Below are positions 33,201-44,800 of a stretch of 64,000 nucleotides of DNA, one piece after another. Under the pieces are notes generated by a model that was not told the DNA's origin, ran no database searches, and saw only the letters and a program-made list of their open reading frames with translations. The stretch's first letter is position 1. Every line of letters begins with the position of its first letter. Origin of the DNA: Eucalyptus grandis (taxonomy: Eukaryota > Streptophyta > Magnoliopsida > Myrtales > Myrtaceae); the NCBI RefSeq assembly GCF_016545825.1, contig NC_052622.1, positions 3,415,001 through 3,479,000 of the forward strand, read 5' to 3'. The translations under genes were made by a program, and so were the position numbers.

Positions 33201-35572
33201 TGAGATTTTGTGAAACCATGACCGATTATTCTAAAAGGTTAAGTTGTTAGATGAATGTATGTTTTAATATGTAATTATTCGGACACTTGCCTCACGCTTG
33301 GCCTAGTTGTTTTGCTTTGTATTGACTTATTTAATTTGGGAAGTAAATAGGGATGGGAAAGATTTGAACTCAGGATCTTTGGCTCTAATACCATGTAAGA
33401 TATTGTGTGGGACTATTGTCAATTGTTCTAAAAGCTTATGATGTATGTGTGAGATCGTGTTGGGACATCAAGCAATTAATATATCTTAACTGGCGCATAA
33501 CTCATTGACTTAAGCTTTTGAGTGAATGTGGGTTCAATTGAATATATTGATGGGCTTGGACTTGGGATCCCTCTTGGCGATCTCCCCGCGAGAAGGTATT
33601 GAACTTCTGCTGCACATTCCCAACAAATGATATTAGAGTTGGAGGTCTTGAATTCGAATATTTCCAAGGCCCATTTGCCTCCCCAAGTCCAAGCGTATTA
33701 ATATATCTAATTTGACCTACTTTCACTCAAAAACTTAAGTCCCTACATTATTGGCCAGTTAGGATAATATCAATTGCTCCATACCACACGACTTATCCGA
33801 TGTGAGATTCACAAGTGCATTCTAACAATCTTCTCCTCACACATCAGGCTTAGGTTGGAGTTGCAACAACCTTATCTAAGTGGCTTTTAGGTTCATACTT
33901 GTTGGTAAACAGGGCTCTGATACTATGTGAGATTTTGTGTGATCACGACTGACTGTTCTAAAAGTTTAAGATGAAAGCAGGGTTTAATATTTAATTATTC
34001 TAGCAATCTTCATTTTGTATCATAATTATTTAGAAATGCTGAAATTGTGTCTTGAGAGAGTTTGATAGTCTTACAAAAGCCAGAAATATTCCGTCTGCCT
34101 GTTTTTGTATGAGATGGAGCACTCGTAGACAATCGATCTCCTTGCGATCACTTTGTGACTTCTGATTATTTTTGTTGGATCTGACACTAAATGACAATTT
34201 GTTCAATGCTTTATATTAGTTCTTTCTTGATGTTAGACACTTTATTTCATCATAGCATAGAGGTGATCAATTTTGGTGATCATTAAACATGTTGACTGTC
34301 AGTTTAAGAATATGTAAAAGTATCTTTTGTTTCTTTGTTTTAATTCGCGTCTTGTCCTCCTGACTGCAGGATGGACAATAACTGATCGATCCATAAGAGC
34401 AGGATTGGAGTGTACCCATTTGCTTGGAAGAAGCCAATTTCTTACATTTACGGAGGCTGAGGCACTGGGACTACCTGGAGCGGCAGTACTGCTGGATGGA
34501 GGTATTGTGGTGCTCAAAAGCCTATCTTGTACCTACACGTTGCACTTGACTAGTTTTCTTTCCTGACGAGCCAAAATTTTTTTGAAAAAAAAAAGAGGTC
34601 TGTATTTCCTTATATTTTGGTAGTATTATGATTTTAATTTATTTGCACTGTAGATATTTCTTTATTGAGACTTGAGAGAGGTACAGGCATCTGTAATTTG
34701 CCATGGTTTTAGTATCCATAATTTTGAGGGAAGTCGGCATCTGGTGTTGTGCATTTTTGCATGTACTCCTGCCGTAGAACATATTTGCTTAGTAGATTAG
34801 TGACAAATTTTGTGAATCTTGTTGTGATTTCTGTATTGTTCTCAGCACACACCAAAGAATCTGCTAGAGCTTTGGTCGATACTATCAAAATGGCCTTTCC
34901 TGATGCGCCGTTGGCCCTCGTTGTTGCGATGGCTAGGGACAAAGACCATGCAGCCTTTGCAAAAGAGTTCCTTTCAGGTAATTTCTGGTTGAAGTTGCTT
35001 GGCCCACTTTCAATCTCATCACTGATCTAAGTGAAGCAAATTAGCAATTGAGATAATTAGATGCTAGAAAAGATTAAAAAGTTCCAGTAATCTGGTCAAT
35101 TATGGTCTGTGCTGTATGCCTAGTGGAACCTCTCATTGAAGGTTGTGGTTCTTCTATATGCCTTTGCTTTTGAGTCCCCTCTAGCACACCAAAAGATTAG
35201 CTGTGCCATTTTCCAGGTGCGAGATTAGAAGTTGTTGTCTTGACAGAGGTTAATATTGCTGGGGGTATTGCTCGTACAACTCCCTCGACTTTGTTACGAG
35301 ATTGCTGGATTCAAGAATCTGAAAGAATGGGCATTGCAGTTCTTCACGATAAAATGCCTGAATATCAAGAATCATTCGGGGATGGATCGGAGTGCTCTTT
35401 GATTGGGATGGAAGATAGAGTCATATTAACTGCCGCTGACAGTTCATTGGCGGATGCGCTGCATGCTGCAAATAGAATTCTGAAGAGAAAAGCCAGAAAG
35501 GGACCGGCTCTTCATGTAGTTACTGGATCTCTACACATGGTTACATCAGTGTTGCTTTCTCTTCGTGGTTGA
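30219..35572 (+). CDS. DHFS: Dihydrofolate synthetase (folC/Mur-ligase family)
   Basis: Ten exons: 30219-30491, 30876-30973, 31076-31226, 31747-31809, 31955-32116, 32672-32863, 32957-33056, 34370-34501, 34846-34977 and 35217-35572, giving 552 residues in frame. It adds the first glutamate to dihydropteroate to make dihydrofolate, a mitochondrial step of folate synthesis in plants; the Arabidopsis orthologue is GLA1 (At5g41480). The P-loop [11 protein letters not shown] (about 94-104) is followed by [83 protein letters not shown] and a C-terminal VTGSLHMV. The N-terminus [17 protein letters not shown] looks like a mitochondrial presequence. An upstream in-frame ATG at 30162 would add 19 residues. 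The exon 5 donor (CCA|GTTAGG) was chosen by phase. Intron 7 is 1.3 kb and repeat-filled. Confidence 0.93.
33190..34020. repeat. Dispersed-repeat insertions in intron 7 of dihydrofolate synthetase
   Basis: A GAGATTTTGTG ... TTCTAAAAG...TTAAG pattern recurs near 33200-33290, 33395-33445 and 33928-34010. It is accompanied by GGCTCTAATACCATGTAAGA and GGCTCTGATACTATGTGAGA at 33382 and 33915. A segment at 33500-33720 contains an inverted pair (CCAAGTCC and GGACTTGG). This looks like one or more decayed retroelement-derived repeats. Confidence 0.55.
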
Positions 35573-36736
35573 GTCGTTCTTTTTATGAGCTTTTTATCTG
35601 TTATTTTTGTGTATCACTAATTGGATATATGTTGCCACTGGAAGTTGCTTAATTTTATTCCATCATGGTCTTTGAGAGTATGCTTTTAATTTTCTAACTC
35701 AAAGGACTGGTCGATGCATATATTTTCCCCAGGATTGTCCGAATTTTGATCATTTCTTTATTGTCTATCTGTGGACATTTTCCAAAGGAGTTAAAGAGTA
35801 AAATTCACCTCATGTTTCGAGTTTTCAATAGCCGGCTTTTGTTGGGTTCTCTGAACAGCTTGCTGAAACAGTAATATCAATCGGCCAAAACCATGCCGAG
35901 CCCATCAAAATTGCTTGTCTTGGGGCCTTCAGTGGTCATTCAAGAGATCATTGCCTGCTTGTAATTCGATCAGAAGAACATGCATATCATCAAAATTTTG
36001 ATATTTAGTGTTTCTTTGAATGGATGCTTGCAAACTTTTTCAATGAACGGTTTTTATTCATCTTTAAGTGGTTTGACGACTGCGGAATCTTGGTGAACAC
36101 TAATTCAGGAATTGTAGAGGCATTCGCATTGTACATATGTAGGAATGACATGACATATGCTGATTATATTCGACACTGAATTCTGCAGAAAGTATATGAT
36201 TTTGGCTCGAGGGGTGCATTACGTTCGTATATACGGCTTAAGAAATCGTATAGATTTTGCAGGACAGTTTCCCAGCCTGTCGGTACTGCTGTATGTATCT
36301 CCCCTACGTACGTACGTCAGGCCAAGGACTATAACAGGAACAGAAAAAACTGTGTAAAACAGTTAAAAACCCTTTTATTCTTGAAAATCTGAATACAATC
36401 ACGGAACACAAGAGCAATCGAGATCACAGGAAGAGAAAGTTCAAAAATGGAAAGTCACCTATAATACACATTGACCGGATGATTAAATTTGATGAAGTAT
36501 AATTAGAGATGAGTAAAGAGACACCATTGTGTCACGACCGAAAGAAAGCATGTCCAAGAGGTTTAAGGCCGCACGGGTGAATCGAGGAGTGATCGATCGG
36601 CCCGTGACAATTGCATCTGGCTTTCCTTGCTAGCCAACTATAACTTGAAAACACTAGGAAAATTTGCTGAAAATCCAAACCTAACTATCACTCTTGATAT
36701 TACCACATTGTTTCCTCAATTTTTGGGCTTCAAAAT
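35573..36736. other. Spacer between convergent genes
   Basis: It probably holds the 3' UTRs of dihydrofolate synthetase (+) and the WRKY gene (-). No other gene seen. Confidence 0.5.
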
Positions 36737-38468
36737 TTAGGGAAAGAATTCAGTGCCGTCGAAGGCAATGTTCTCGTTAGCGAACTCGATGCCGTGAAGC
36801 GGAAGATCTGAATCCGAACGTGCATTTGCATGAGGGTTGTTCCCTGAAGCAGCGGCTGAGACAATCATAGCAAGCTCGGATTCTGGCGCGCCGAAACTGG
36901 GGCCAGCCTGGAAACTGTCTAACCTAGCTGGAGGCACCGAGAAGCAGTCGGTCCCCGAAGTTGACAGAGACAGGAAATCAGGGTTACTAGAGAAGTTGCT
37001 GTTGCTATTCATGACGCCGAAAATATTTTCTGGGGTGGAAGGGAAAATGAACATTGAAGAAGAGGGGTTGTGATTGCCATTGTTGGAGTCCAAGTTCCGA
37101 GTTGCGATTGCGAGGCCTTCACGGAAGTCAAACGCAATGTCCTGAGGTCCGGTTTGGTTTTGTTGGTGTGGTGTTGGGATTGTACGCTTTGGAGAGGGGT
37201 GGCGTCGACGGAGGCATTGAAATCGGTTTGATTTTCAGGCGGTAGAGAAGGAGAGATGACAGCGGCAGGGTGCTGATTGCATGTGTGCCTCCCGCGGTAC
37301 GTGACCTCGAAGATAGTCGGGTCGTCATCAGATCTTTGCACTTGCTTGGTAGCCAAACAACCTTGGACATTCCTATGAGTGCACCTATAATAGCCCCTGA
37401 ACATGAAGTGGGGGAAAATGATCAAAACATAATAAAACTCAACTCGCGTGCCCTCGTAACCGAGCTACTTCGATAATGTTCAATTATACGTCGAACTTTA
37501 GTAGGCTAAGGAAGAGGAACACTATAGCGACGTAAAAAGTACTGATGAGCAAAACTAACCGCTAGTAACTGAAAGCATTCTTAGGTGATCGTCACGTCAG
37601 AAGAAGATGGCTGATCATGAAGCGAGCCGTTTAGTATGAAAATCAAATGATTATGCAGCTAAATGACGAGGTCTTTCATCTGGTCTTTTTCAGACTAACT
37701 TCCCATCTGAGGAAAAAATGGAAGGAATCTGTCTAGTCCTATGACGTATCGAGTTCCTTGGACTAGGAGTGAGAAAGGCAAAGATCATGAATGTGTTTAC
37801 TTTGAAACAAAGGACTAATGTTCTAGTGGATTTTGGGGGGATAGAGCTTCAAGACGTGAGAATTAGAGAATTGATCATCGTCTCTAAACTCACCGTGGAT
37901 ACTTGGCTCCAAGAATGTCCTTCTGACCATACTTCCTCCAGCTGAATCCATCGTCGAGCGGCCCTTCGAGTCCTGTCCCAGGGGCGACCCGGACCCGCTT
38001 TGTCCACCGCTGCATCACCTTTCTGCAATACATTCGGTTGCCGTCACAAATTCATGTAAACATCAAGGAAACTGTCATGCGTGCAACGAAAGTAAAAGGA
38101 AAAAAAGGCATCCCATGATTCATAACTGTAATTGGTTACCTCTTCCTGGGAGTAGAACCATCATTGAGATCCCGGTCTGAGTCTCCTCCGCTCATCGGGC
38201 TCCCGCCCAGTGAAGGGGGCGACTCAGAAGCCCGGCGCGGGCACCCTCCAGCCTGGGGCTCCACGTTGAGCATGGATAGCGCCTTATCATATGAGGCCAT
38301 GATCCTGTGGATGAGCATTTCCTGGGTTTGATCGTGTGATGAAGAAGATGATGACGACAACAACGAAACAGCTGAATGGAGCTGGTGTTGGAGTTGCTTG
38401 GTCAGTTCTCTGCCCTGTGTTAGCTCATTCAGCAAGGTTATTTTCTCCCAGTCTCCCATGTTCTCCAT
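36737..38468 (-). CDS. Group III WRKY transcription factor, with a one-base frameshift in the last exon
   Basis: Three exons: 38468-38140, 38022-37894 and 37396-36737. WRKY factors bind W-box DNA in the nucleus; group III members act mainly in defence and senescence. The domain is complete: FSWRKYGQKDILGAKYPRGY, then Cys158-X7-Cys166-X23-His190-X-Cys192 (HTC), the C2HC finger that defines group III. An N-terminal leucine-rich segment (LLNELTQGRELTKQLQHQL) matches WRKY41/53-like proteins. The WRKY intron falls at the conserved PR|GYYR position. After VDATP the frame shifts. The G run at 37197-37200 (C run in sense) seems one base short; restoring the frame leads into TGPQDIAFDFREGL and an intact C-terminus that ends at 36737. 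Unshifted, the protein ends at 37009. The lesion could be real or an assembly error. Confidence 0.88.
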
Positions 38469-40547
38469 ATGACTTCAGGATCTCAACGGCAACGTCAAAG
38501 ATGACTTGGTTTCCGAGTTGTTTCTGGTACACAAGACTCTAGTCGCATCCGAGATCAGATGCTCTTCGAGCAAAGACCCCGAGCAACAAAAAATGGCGAA
38601 GAAGACAAAGGCCAGGAAGCATGCACAAGAGAAGCGGCTTAAAAGCAAAAACTGGTGATGGGTTTCTCGTGAATTACAAGACGCCGAGATTGGCGGGAGC
38701 TAAGAAATGGGAACCGGGTCGGTCTAAATAGATCTGGAAAAGAATTTATGACATGAGAAAAGCCAAGCCACACAGAAGTTTCGCGTCTTGAATGGGTTCA
38801 GGAGGAGGAAGATCCAAGAAACATCAGAAAAAGAAGCGAAAGCCTTGAGGAATTAGGGAGATGGTGGCGGGGCTGGTTAATATTTATATGAAGTCCAATC
38901 CTTCTGATTCTAAGTGAAGAGAAAAACGAAAGGGAGGAGGGAGGAAGTTTGACCGAGGAAAATGGAGGAGGTCGAGTAATAGCACAGGTTCTCAGAATTT
39001 GAAGACCGGTCTTCGGTCATAGCCACAGGGGTACTATTCCAAGTCCAACACAACCACGCCAGCAAGGACAGTCCAATGGCTGACCGATTCTCTCTGTCAA
39101 GAGATGCGCCGAAACAGTGGATCACATGTCCATCGCTTTTCCTAACGCCCCTTTGAAAAGTATACAGATGTCACCAGGACTCTCCTCCGAGCAAGTTTAA
39201 GGAACCGAAAGTTCCGACTGAATGGACAAGTGGCTGGGCGAGGCATGACTTTGCCAGATTCAGTGAAATTAGGCCTTGCTCATGATGGGTGAAGCCCGAC
39301 TTGCTAGATTTGGTGAGGGCGAGCCTTGATAGCCTAGTGGACAGCCTTAGCGTCGCCATCCTCGTTGCCTCTAGCAAGGTCTTGCCTCACCCAGCCCTTG
39401 ATGAGGCTTGCTTGATCAACTTGGCCAGCTCTCGCCTTTGGCCGGTTGCCAGACCTCGACTTTCAACTATTGGCCAATAGAAAAAAGAAGGAAAAAGGAA
39501 AAGAAAAAAATATAGATAAATAAATAAATAATTCGAAAAAATACTAAAATATATTTAAAAATTGTTAATGTCAACGTCGGTTGCGCCGCGTAGGATAGCC
39601 GGCGTACATATCAACAAATCTTGCAAAAATTCATCGGATGAACTGAATTAACACAATTATAATAAATTAAAGATTTTTTTTTTTTGTAATTTTCCCTTCG
39701 ATTACTTGATATGACAATTTGGTGTGTTACTTTATGTATGGGGCTTGCGAATTTGATATTTTTGTTGTTTATAGATGTGGAGGTTTACTGTGAAAACCAC
39801 GGTGATGATGATGTGTGGAATGTAAAAACGATTTTAAAAGGCAGTCAAAGATTGGAGCTTTTACGACGGAAGAAAAAGATGGTCATGACCGAAGAATCTT
39901 CAAACGTTGTTCCGCGTCGTTGCTACCAACGTTGCTCCCAACTTCCAAGCAAAGCTAGAGTTAATTATTAAAAAAATAAAAATCAGACAAAATAATATAT
40001 AAATGCTTGAGATAGAGAGAAATGGAGTTAAAGAAATGGTGATGAGATCATATCGACGTTAGCGTAAAACCTCTGCTTACGTTGACAGCGGTAGACCACT
40101 TCAAGCGTGCCGTTTGTTTTGGGCACATGTCGGGCCACCCCACAAAAAATTAATGTGGACAGGAAGCTTCGTTTCAGACCAGGGATAACTTGGGTTTTAA
40201 TCAATCTTGTTCAACCTCAATATGTACCCCGGTAACGCTACGTGTCGTACTGTGATATAAAAAAATTGGACACCCAATATTAAATTCGAAATGCACGTTT
40301 GGGTAAATTGGTATAATTCTTACTGCTGAAGATCGACAAACTAACACTAATGCAATAAAAATTCTCTAGATTGACCAGCTTATGTCCACGTGCATCAAAT
40401 TAACATAACATCTAATGAAATTTGCCTTTTAATTCGTTGAAATTTTTGTTGAATTCACCTCATATCATCGTCATCATCATCCTCAATCTTAATATTGGAT
40501 AACTAGGATGTTTTGAGACGGGATATATATTGAATTGAGGAGTGAAT
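38469..40547. other. WRKY promoter and repeat-derived spacer
   Basis: 38.47-38.9 kb is probably the WRKY 5' UTR/promoter. 39.19-39.48 kb is GC-rich with repeated GGCGAGGC/GCCTCGCC-like pieces. 39.54-39.66 kb, with GTCAACGTCGG and CGCGTAGGATAGCCGGCGT, looks like a dispersed repeat. No gene is supported. Confidence 0.5.
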
Positions 40548-41890
40548 GTTGGTGGAGACTGTATCAAATTACAAGCACCGATTAAATGTATGCGTCATCA
40601 GAAAAGTTAGTGCTTTGAACATATGAACCCGACCCACATCAAAATTTATATTTGCGGTAATAAATAGAAATTAAATTTCAATAGTTAAAAGTGTTAAGAA
40701 AACTTCTTAATATGCTTTAAAGATTGACAAAACCTTTCATAAGTGTCTATTGAATAAGACAAAAGTATTTTCAGGTGATATTATTGAAGAAATGATGTTC
40801 AGACTTTATTATCTAATCAAGAAGTCTATTTAAACTTAGAAAATATCGAATATATAAAGGAACGATTGGTGATCTGGCTCGAATTTCTTTCCTTGGAAAG
40901 TGTTGACTTTCTTTCAATCCTAAAAGATCAAGTTGCAATGAAATCCACTCAAAGCAAGGAACTAATCACCAAGACAAGATATCTCCAAACGAAGAGTTCT
41001 ACTTATGGAAACTTAACTTTGGTTGTATGAGCCATTGAATCAAGGGCGGATTGTGACATGGTTACTCAACAGTTACTAAATCTTCTTGAAGCGTCCGTGT
41101 CCAACTGGTTGATTGGAATAATAATACTATAATTATTGTCAAACAATCAGTTTGGAATTAGAGGAGTATAAAAGGAGATTTTGCGTTGAAAAGACAACAA
41201 GGTAGTAAATTTAAAATGAGAAATGATTGAGCGGTAGTTTTTAATGTACTGTAAGAATAATAATCTGTATAAGACCACAAAAAACTAAATAACAAATAAT
41301 TATAAATTGTCGTTGAGTCTACTCATTTAATAATTTATGACACATAATAAGTTGTTATTCTTATAATAGCCTAAAAACCATTATGCTAGTATAGCCCATC
41401 TAAAATTCCAAAGTTCCACTTTACACATTTGTCTTCGTGAGCTTATAATTGTAATCATTTGAGAGGTGTGAACAATGTCATAAGTGTGTGATTTGGTGTA
41501 AGATGGTGAGTCCTATTAGCTTGGGTATAAGCAGCATCAACTTTGAAGTAGAAGCACTTGGATATAAGTGGCATAACTTGACTGTAATTTTTCATTAATG
41601 ATCTAGTAAAATTCAACTAGTAAGTTGTCAACGAGGAAGAGTGAATGTCTTTTTGCAATAAGCCAAACCTTTATAATTACTTTGTGCAAATTTATCTATT
41701 CCTTAGACTCTTTATTGTTTTCCGTGATAGCATATTACATACAAGAGAATCTAATCATTGTGTAGTTTCTCTTCCGACTTTATTCACTCGTAATAGAAAT
41801 CTTGATTTTTTTAAATTATGCTTTAATTTGTCAAGTTTGTGTATAATCACTTATTCACCCCTTCTTAGATAATATGAACATTTTAGTATT
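40548..41890. mobile_element. Possible decayed LTR-retrotransposon remnant (LTR-like, no coding domains)
   Basis: The sequence has the flavour of a copia-type LTR. Near 41.5-41.65 kb are paired phrases about AAGCAGCATCAACTTTGAAG and AAGTGGCATAACTTGACTG. It ends with TTATTCACCCCTTCTTAGA and, shortly after, AGTATTAG, where a primer-binding TGGTATCAGAGC would be expected. No gag, protease, integrase or RT is present. The borders are guesses. Confidence 0.35.
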
Positions 41891-44800
41891 AGTTTGACAG
41901 AAGTTTTGATCAAAGAGTAATATGAAAATAAATTGATATAGAGATGAAAAAAGGGAAAGAGTTGTTGTATCGATCGCTTTTTTCCTCACATTATTTTACA
42001 AATTGTGTATCTTTACAAAGTCTTTTGTATTGGTCGTTGAAGATGAGGACATGGTTTGTGTTGAAGATGAGGAAAAGATCAAGATCATATCTTGTTAGAA
42101 AAAGATCATATCTTTGACTTGTTCAACAATTTTCCCAAAAAAGGAAAAATAGAAGAAAGCCGGGGAGTTAACATGGGTGCTAACAAGACAAGCAAAATTC
42201 TCAAGACTTGCTCTTCTTAAGCAATTGCTGGAATTTAATGAGAAGATTACACTGAGAGTTTCTCTTGTCATAATCCCATTGGTCCGCCAGGAACGGGAAC
42301 CGACCGAGTAGGTGCCTCTGCTTTAGGCACCGAGTGGGAACGCCTTAAATTATTCGAAAAACACGTAACTAAGGAGATCATTAAAGAACTAAGTATTGGT
42401 TTAAAATAGGCTAAACATGTCTGGGGAAATCCAATCTTGGGCAGATGAATATGGGGGAGATGGAGTTGACAAATTGAAATTGTTCTATTGATTATTTTAA
42501 ATCGCGATTTGGGTTTTGCTTAGTGAATTTCGATGTTAGATCGGACAATTTGCGGGTCGTTTGCATGCGTGCATTGACAGTGTTACGATAGTTTAAAGAA
42601 GTTTCCCTTAGTAGTATTAGAAATTCTTTTATGTCAGCTCATCAGGATTGTAGTTATCACGTAATTTTCCATTTTCTCACGCACGTACTACTGTTGACAC
42701 GGTCGCAAGTGTAAGAACCAATTTTTCAGGAGCAATTAACAAGAATTGTTTATGTCGTGCAAGCGTGAACAGACATAATCGTCTCTCCTGGTTGCATTTC
42801 AACGAGGGTTGACCTAATTGGAGTATCTAGCATACGATTCTACTCAGATCCCATCGAGTCTGCATCAAATTCTTGAATGATTAGAGTATGTAATTAGAGC
42901 ATCATGTATTTAACCTTTTAAATTTGCAAATGCTCTAATCGGACACAAATGTCGAAAGGAGTATCACCCCGATATTCAGAACATCTAGCTATGGACAACG
43001 ATAACAATTACTTTGCTTTTGAGTGTATTTTTGCCCTAGATGATTGAGAGAAGGAGGAAGTAGGACCCAAACTCGAGACCTAATAACGGCATGAGATAGA
43101 AATTGCACACTGTCGTTCGAGATCCTCAATCTAATAGATTTGTTGTAATTTCTGGACTTTCATTTTTTTTTTTTCAATAAAATTGGCCCTAAGTTGAGCT
43201 CAAATCCTAAATTGATTTAGATAATCAACTCCACTTGAGTATCGAACTTCAAATTTGTCAAGTTAAAGTTTCACAAGTTGTAATGTTCGCCCTTGCTGCA
43301 TGGCTACCGTGACTCACCAATGCAATTGGGAACAACGCTCATGTCTCGAACCGATGAGAGATGCCCAATTGGACAATAATTAGTAATATAGTATAGTAAT
43401 CTACGGGTCATAAAAAGAGAGAGACTGCTCTCACATGTTCAAAAACACCGCCATGTGATTTCTCGAAAAGGCTCAAATATTTTCACCACAAACATCATTT
43501 GAACTCCCAATCTCGACCCCATGCCTTTTAGCACTACCATTGAAATCCAAATAATGGAAAAATGGGTCCACAACTCTTTTGATATCGATCTGAAAACTTT
43601 CACTTATCAAAGGGATAGGGACGGCATCTTTCTACAAAAGCTTGAGCTCAACCCTTTCAATCAAACGTGCCACGCAAACATTACCATCCTCGTTCCAAGA
43701 TAGATTCAACATCTGCCCTTTTCGATGATTCTCATCCCGACAGATGGGCTAAAAAACATTTCTCAATTCGGCCAAAATTAGTCGAAAGATCTTTTACATC
43801 CTCCCCCGTCGGTATACCTTTTGCTTAATCACAAAGTCTATGGTAAGAAAAGAAAGAACAGAGACGGGCAGCGAAGTTGGACCGGTTCAAAATGCCCAAT
43901 CATTGTCGCAGAGGTGGGGCTGGGTCAGCAGGACCGTGATGTTTCCCTTGGAAAATTGACGTCAAAAGCTGGGGCCGGAGAACGAAAGATGCAGAAGGGA
44001 AGCGTTTCGAGGGCAAACGATCGACGAGCCGCAGCGACAATGAGTGCGCCTTCTAGACGGCTAGACGCTGATTTGACGACCGAGTCCACGATGGACCAGG
44101 CGTAGCCTGTTTTTGAATCGCGCGTTCCGGGAATTCAGACACTGTTGTGCCCTGTCAGAAAAGCGTCCTGGAACGAGTAATGGTCCGGGAATAGTCGGAG
44201 AGGCCGGGTCAACGGCCAAAATGGGTCGTTCAAATTTTGTATTTTTGGGGTTGAAATTGGGGACGACCTTTGGAAATCATTATGAGTGGGGGGCAAGATT
44301 TTTCTTCGAATTTCCAGCTTTGATTGGAGTCGGGAATTCGCGTCGGGTCTTCTCACATCTCATCTTTGATGATTGACAAGTTTTAATATATGACTAAACG
44401 GTCAAAAAAGCAAAAATTATGTGGGACCGATTATCATTCAATACTGTTTTATTTCGTGCTTGAGAACACCGTTAGATGGACTAAACTAGAGATTAGGGTT
44501 AATCAAAATTTAAGCAGAGATTGACCACCTAAGACACGGGAGCTAATTTTTGCTACAAATGAAGATTAGAATTAGTGTCGGGTCATTCTGGGTTTTTTTT
44601 TCACGCAAGGCTTTCCGGATTGGTTTTAGTTTAGAAATTGAAATGTAGGATGTATATTATTGAATTGTTTTCTCATCTTGAAAAAAGAGTTGAGTCAAAA
44701 GAATATACTCGATTTTGGCTTATCGCTCCATTTTAATATCGAACTAAACATGATATTTATTGTGAGCGCACCGTTCAAACGTTTATTTTATTAGAATTGG

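Noticed and set aside
42277..42345. Small hairpin GGTGCCT/AGGCACC with nearby GGGAAC repeats, considered as an RNA gene
   Set aside because: The 7-bp stem is too short for a tRNA or microRNA precursor and no flanking structure supports it.
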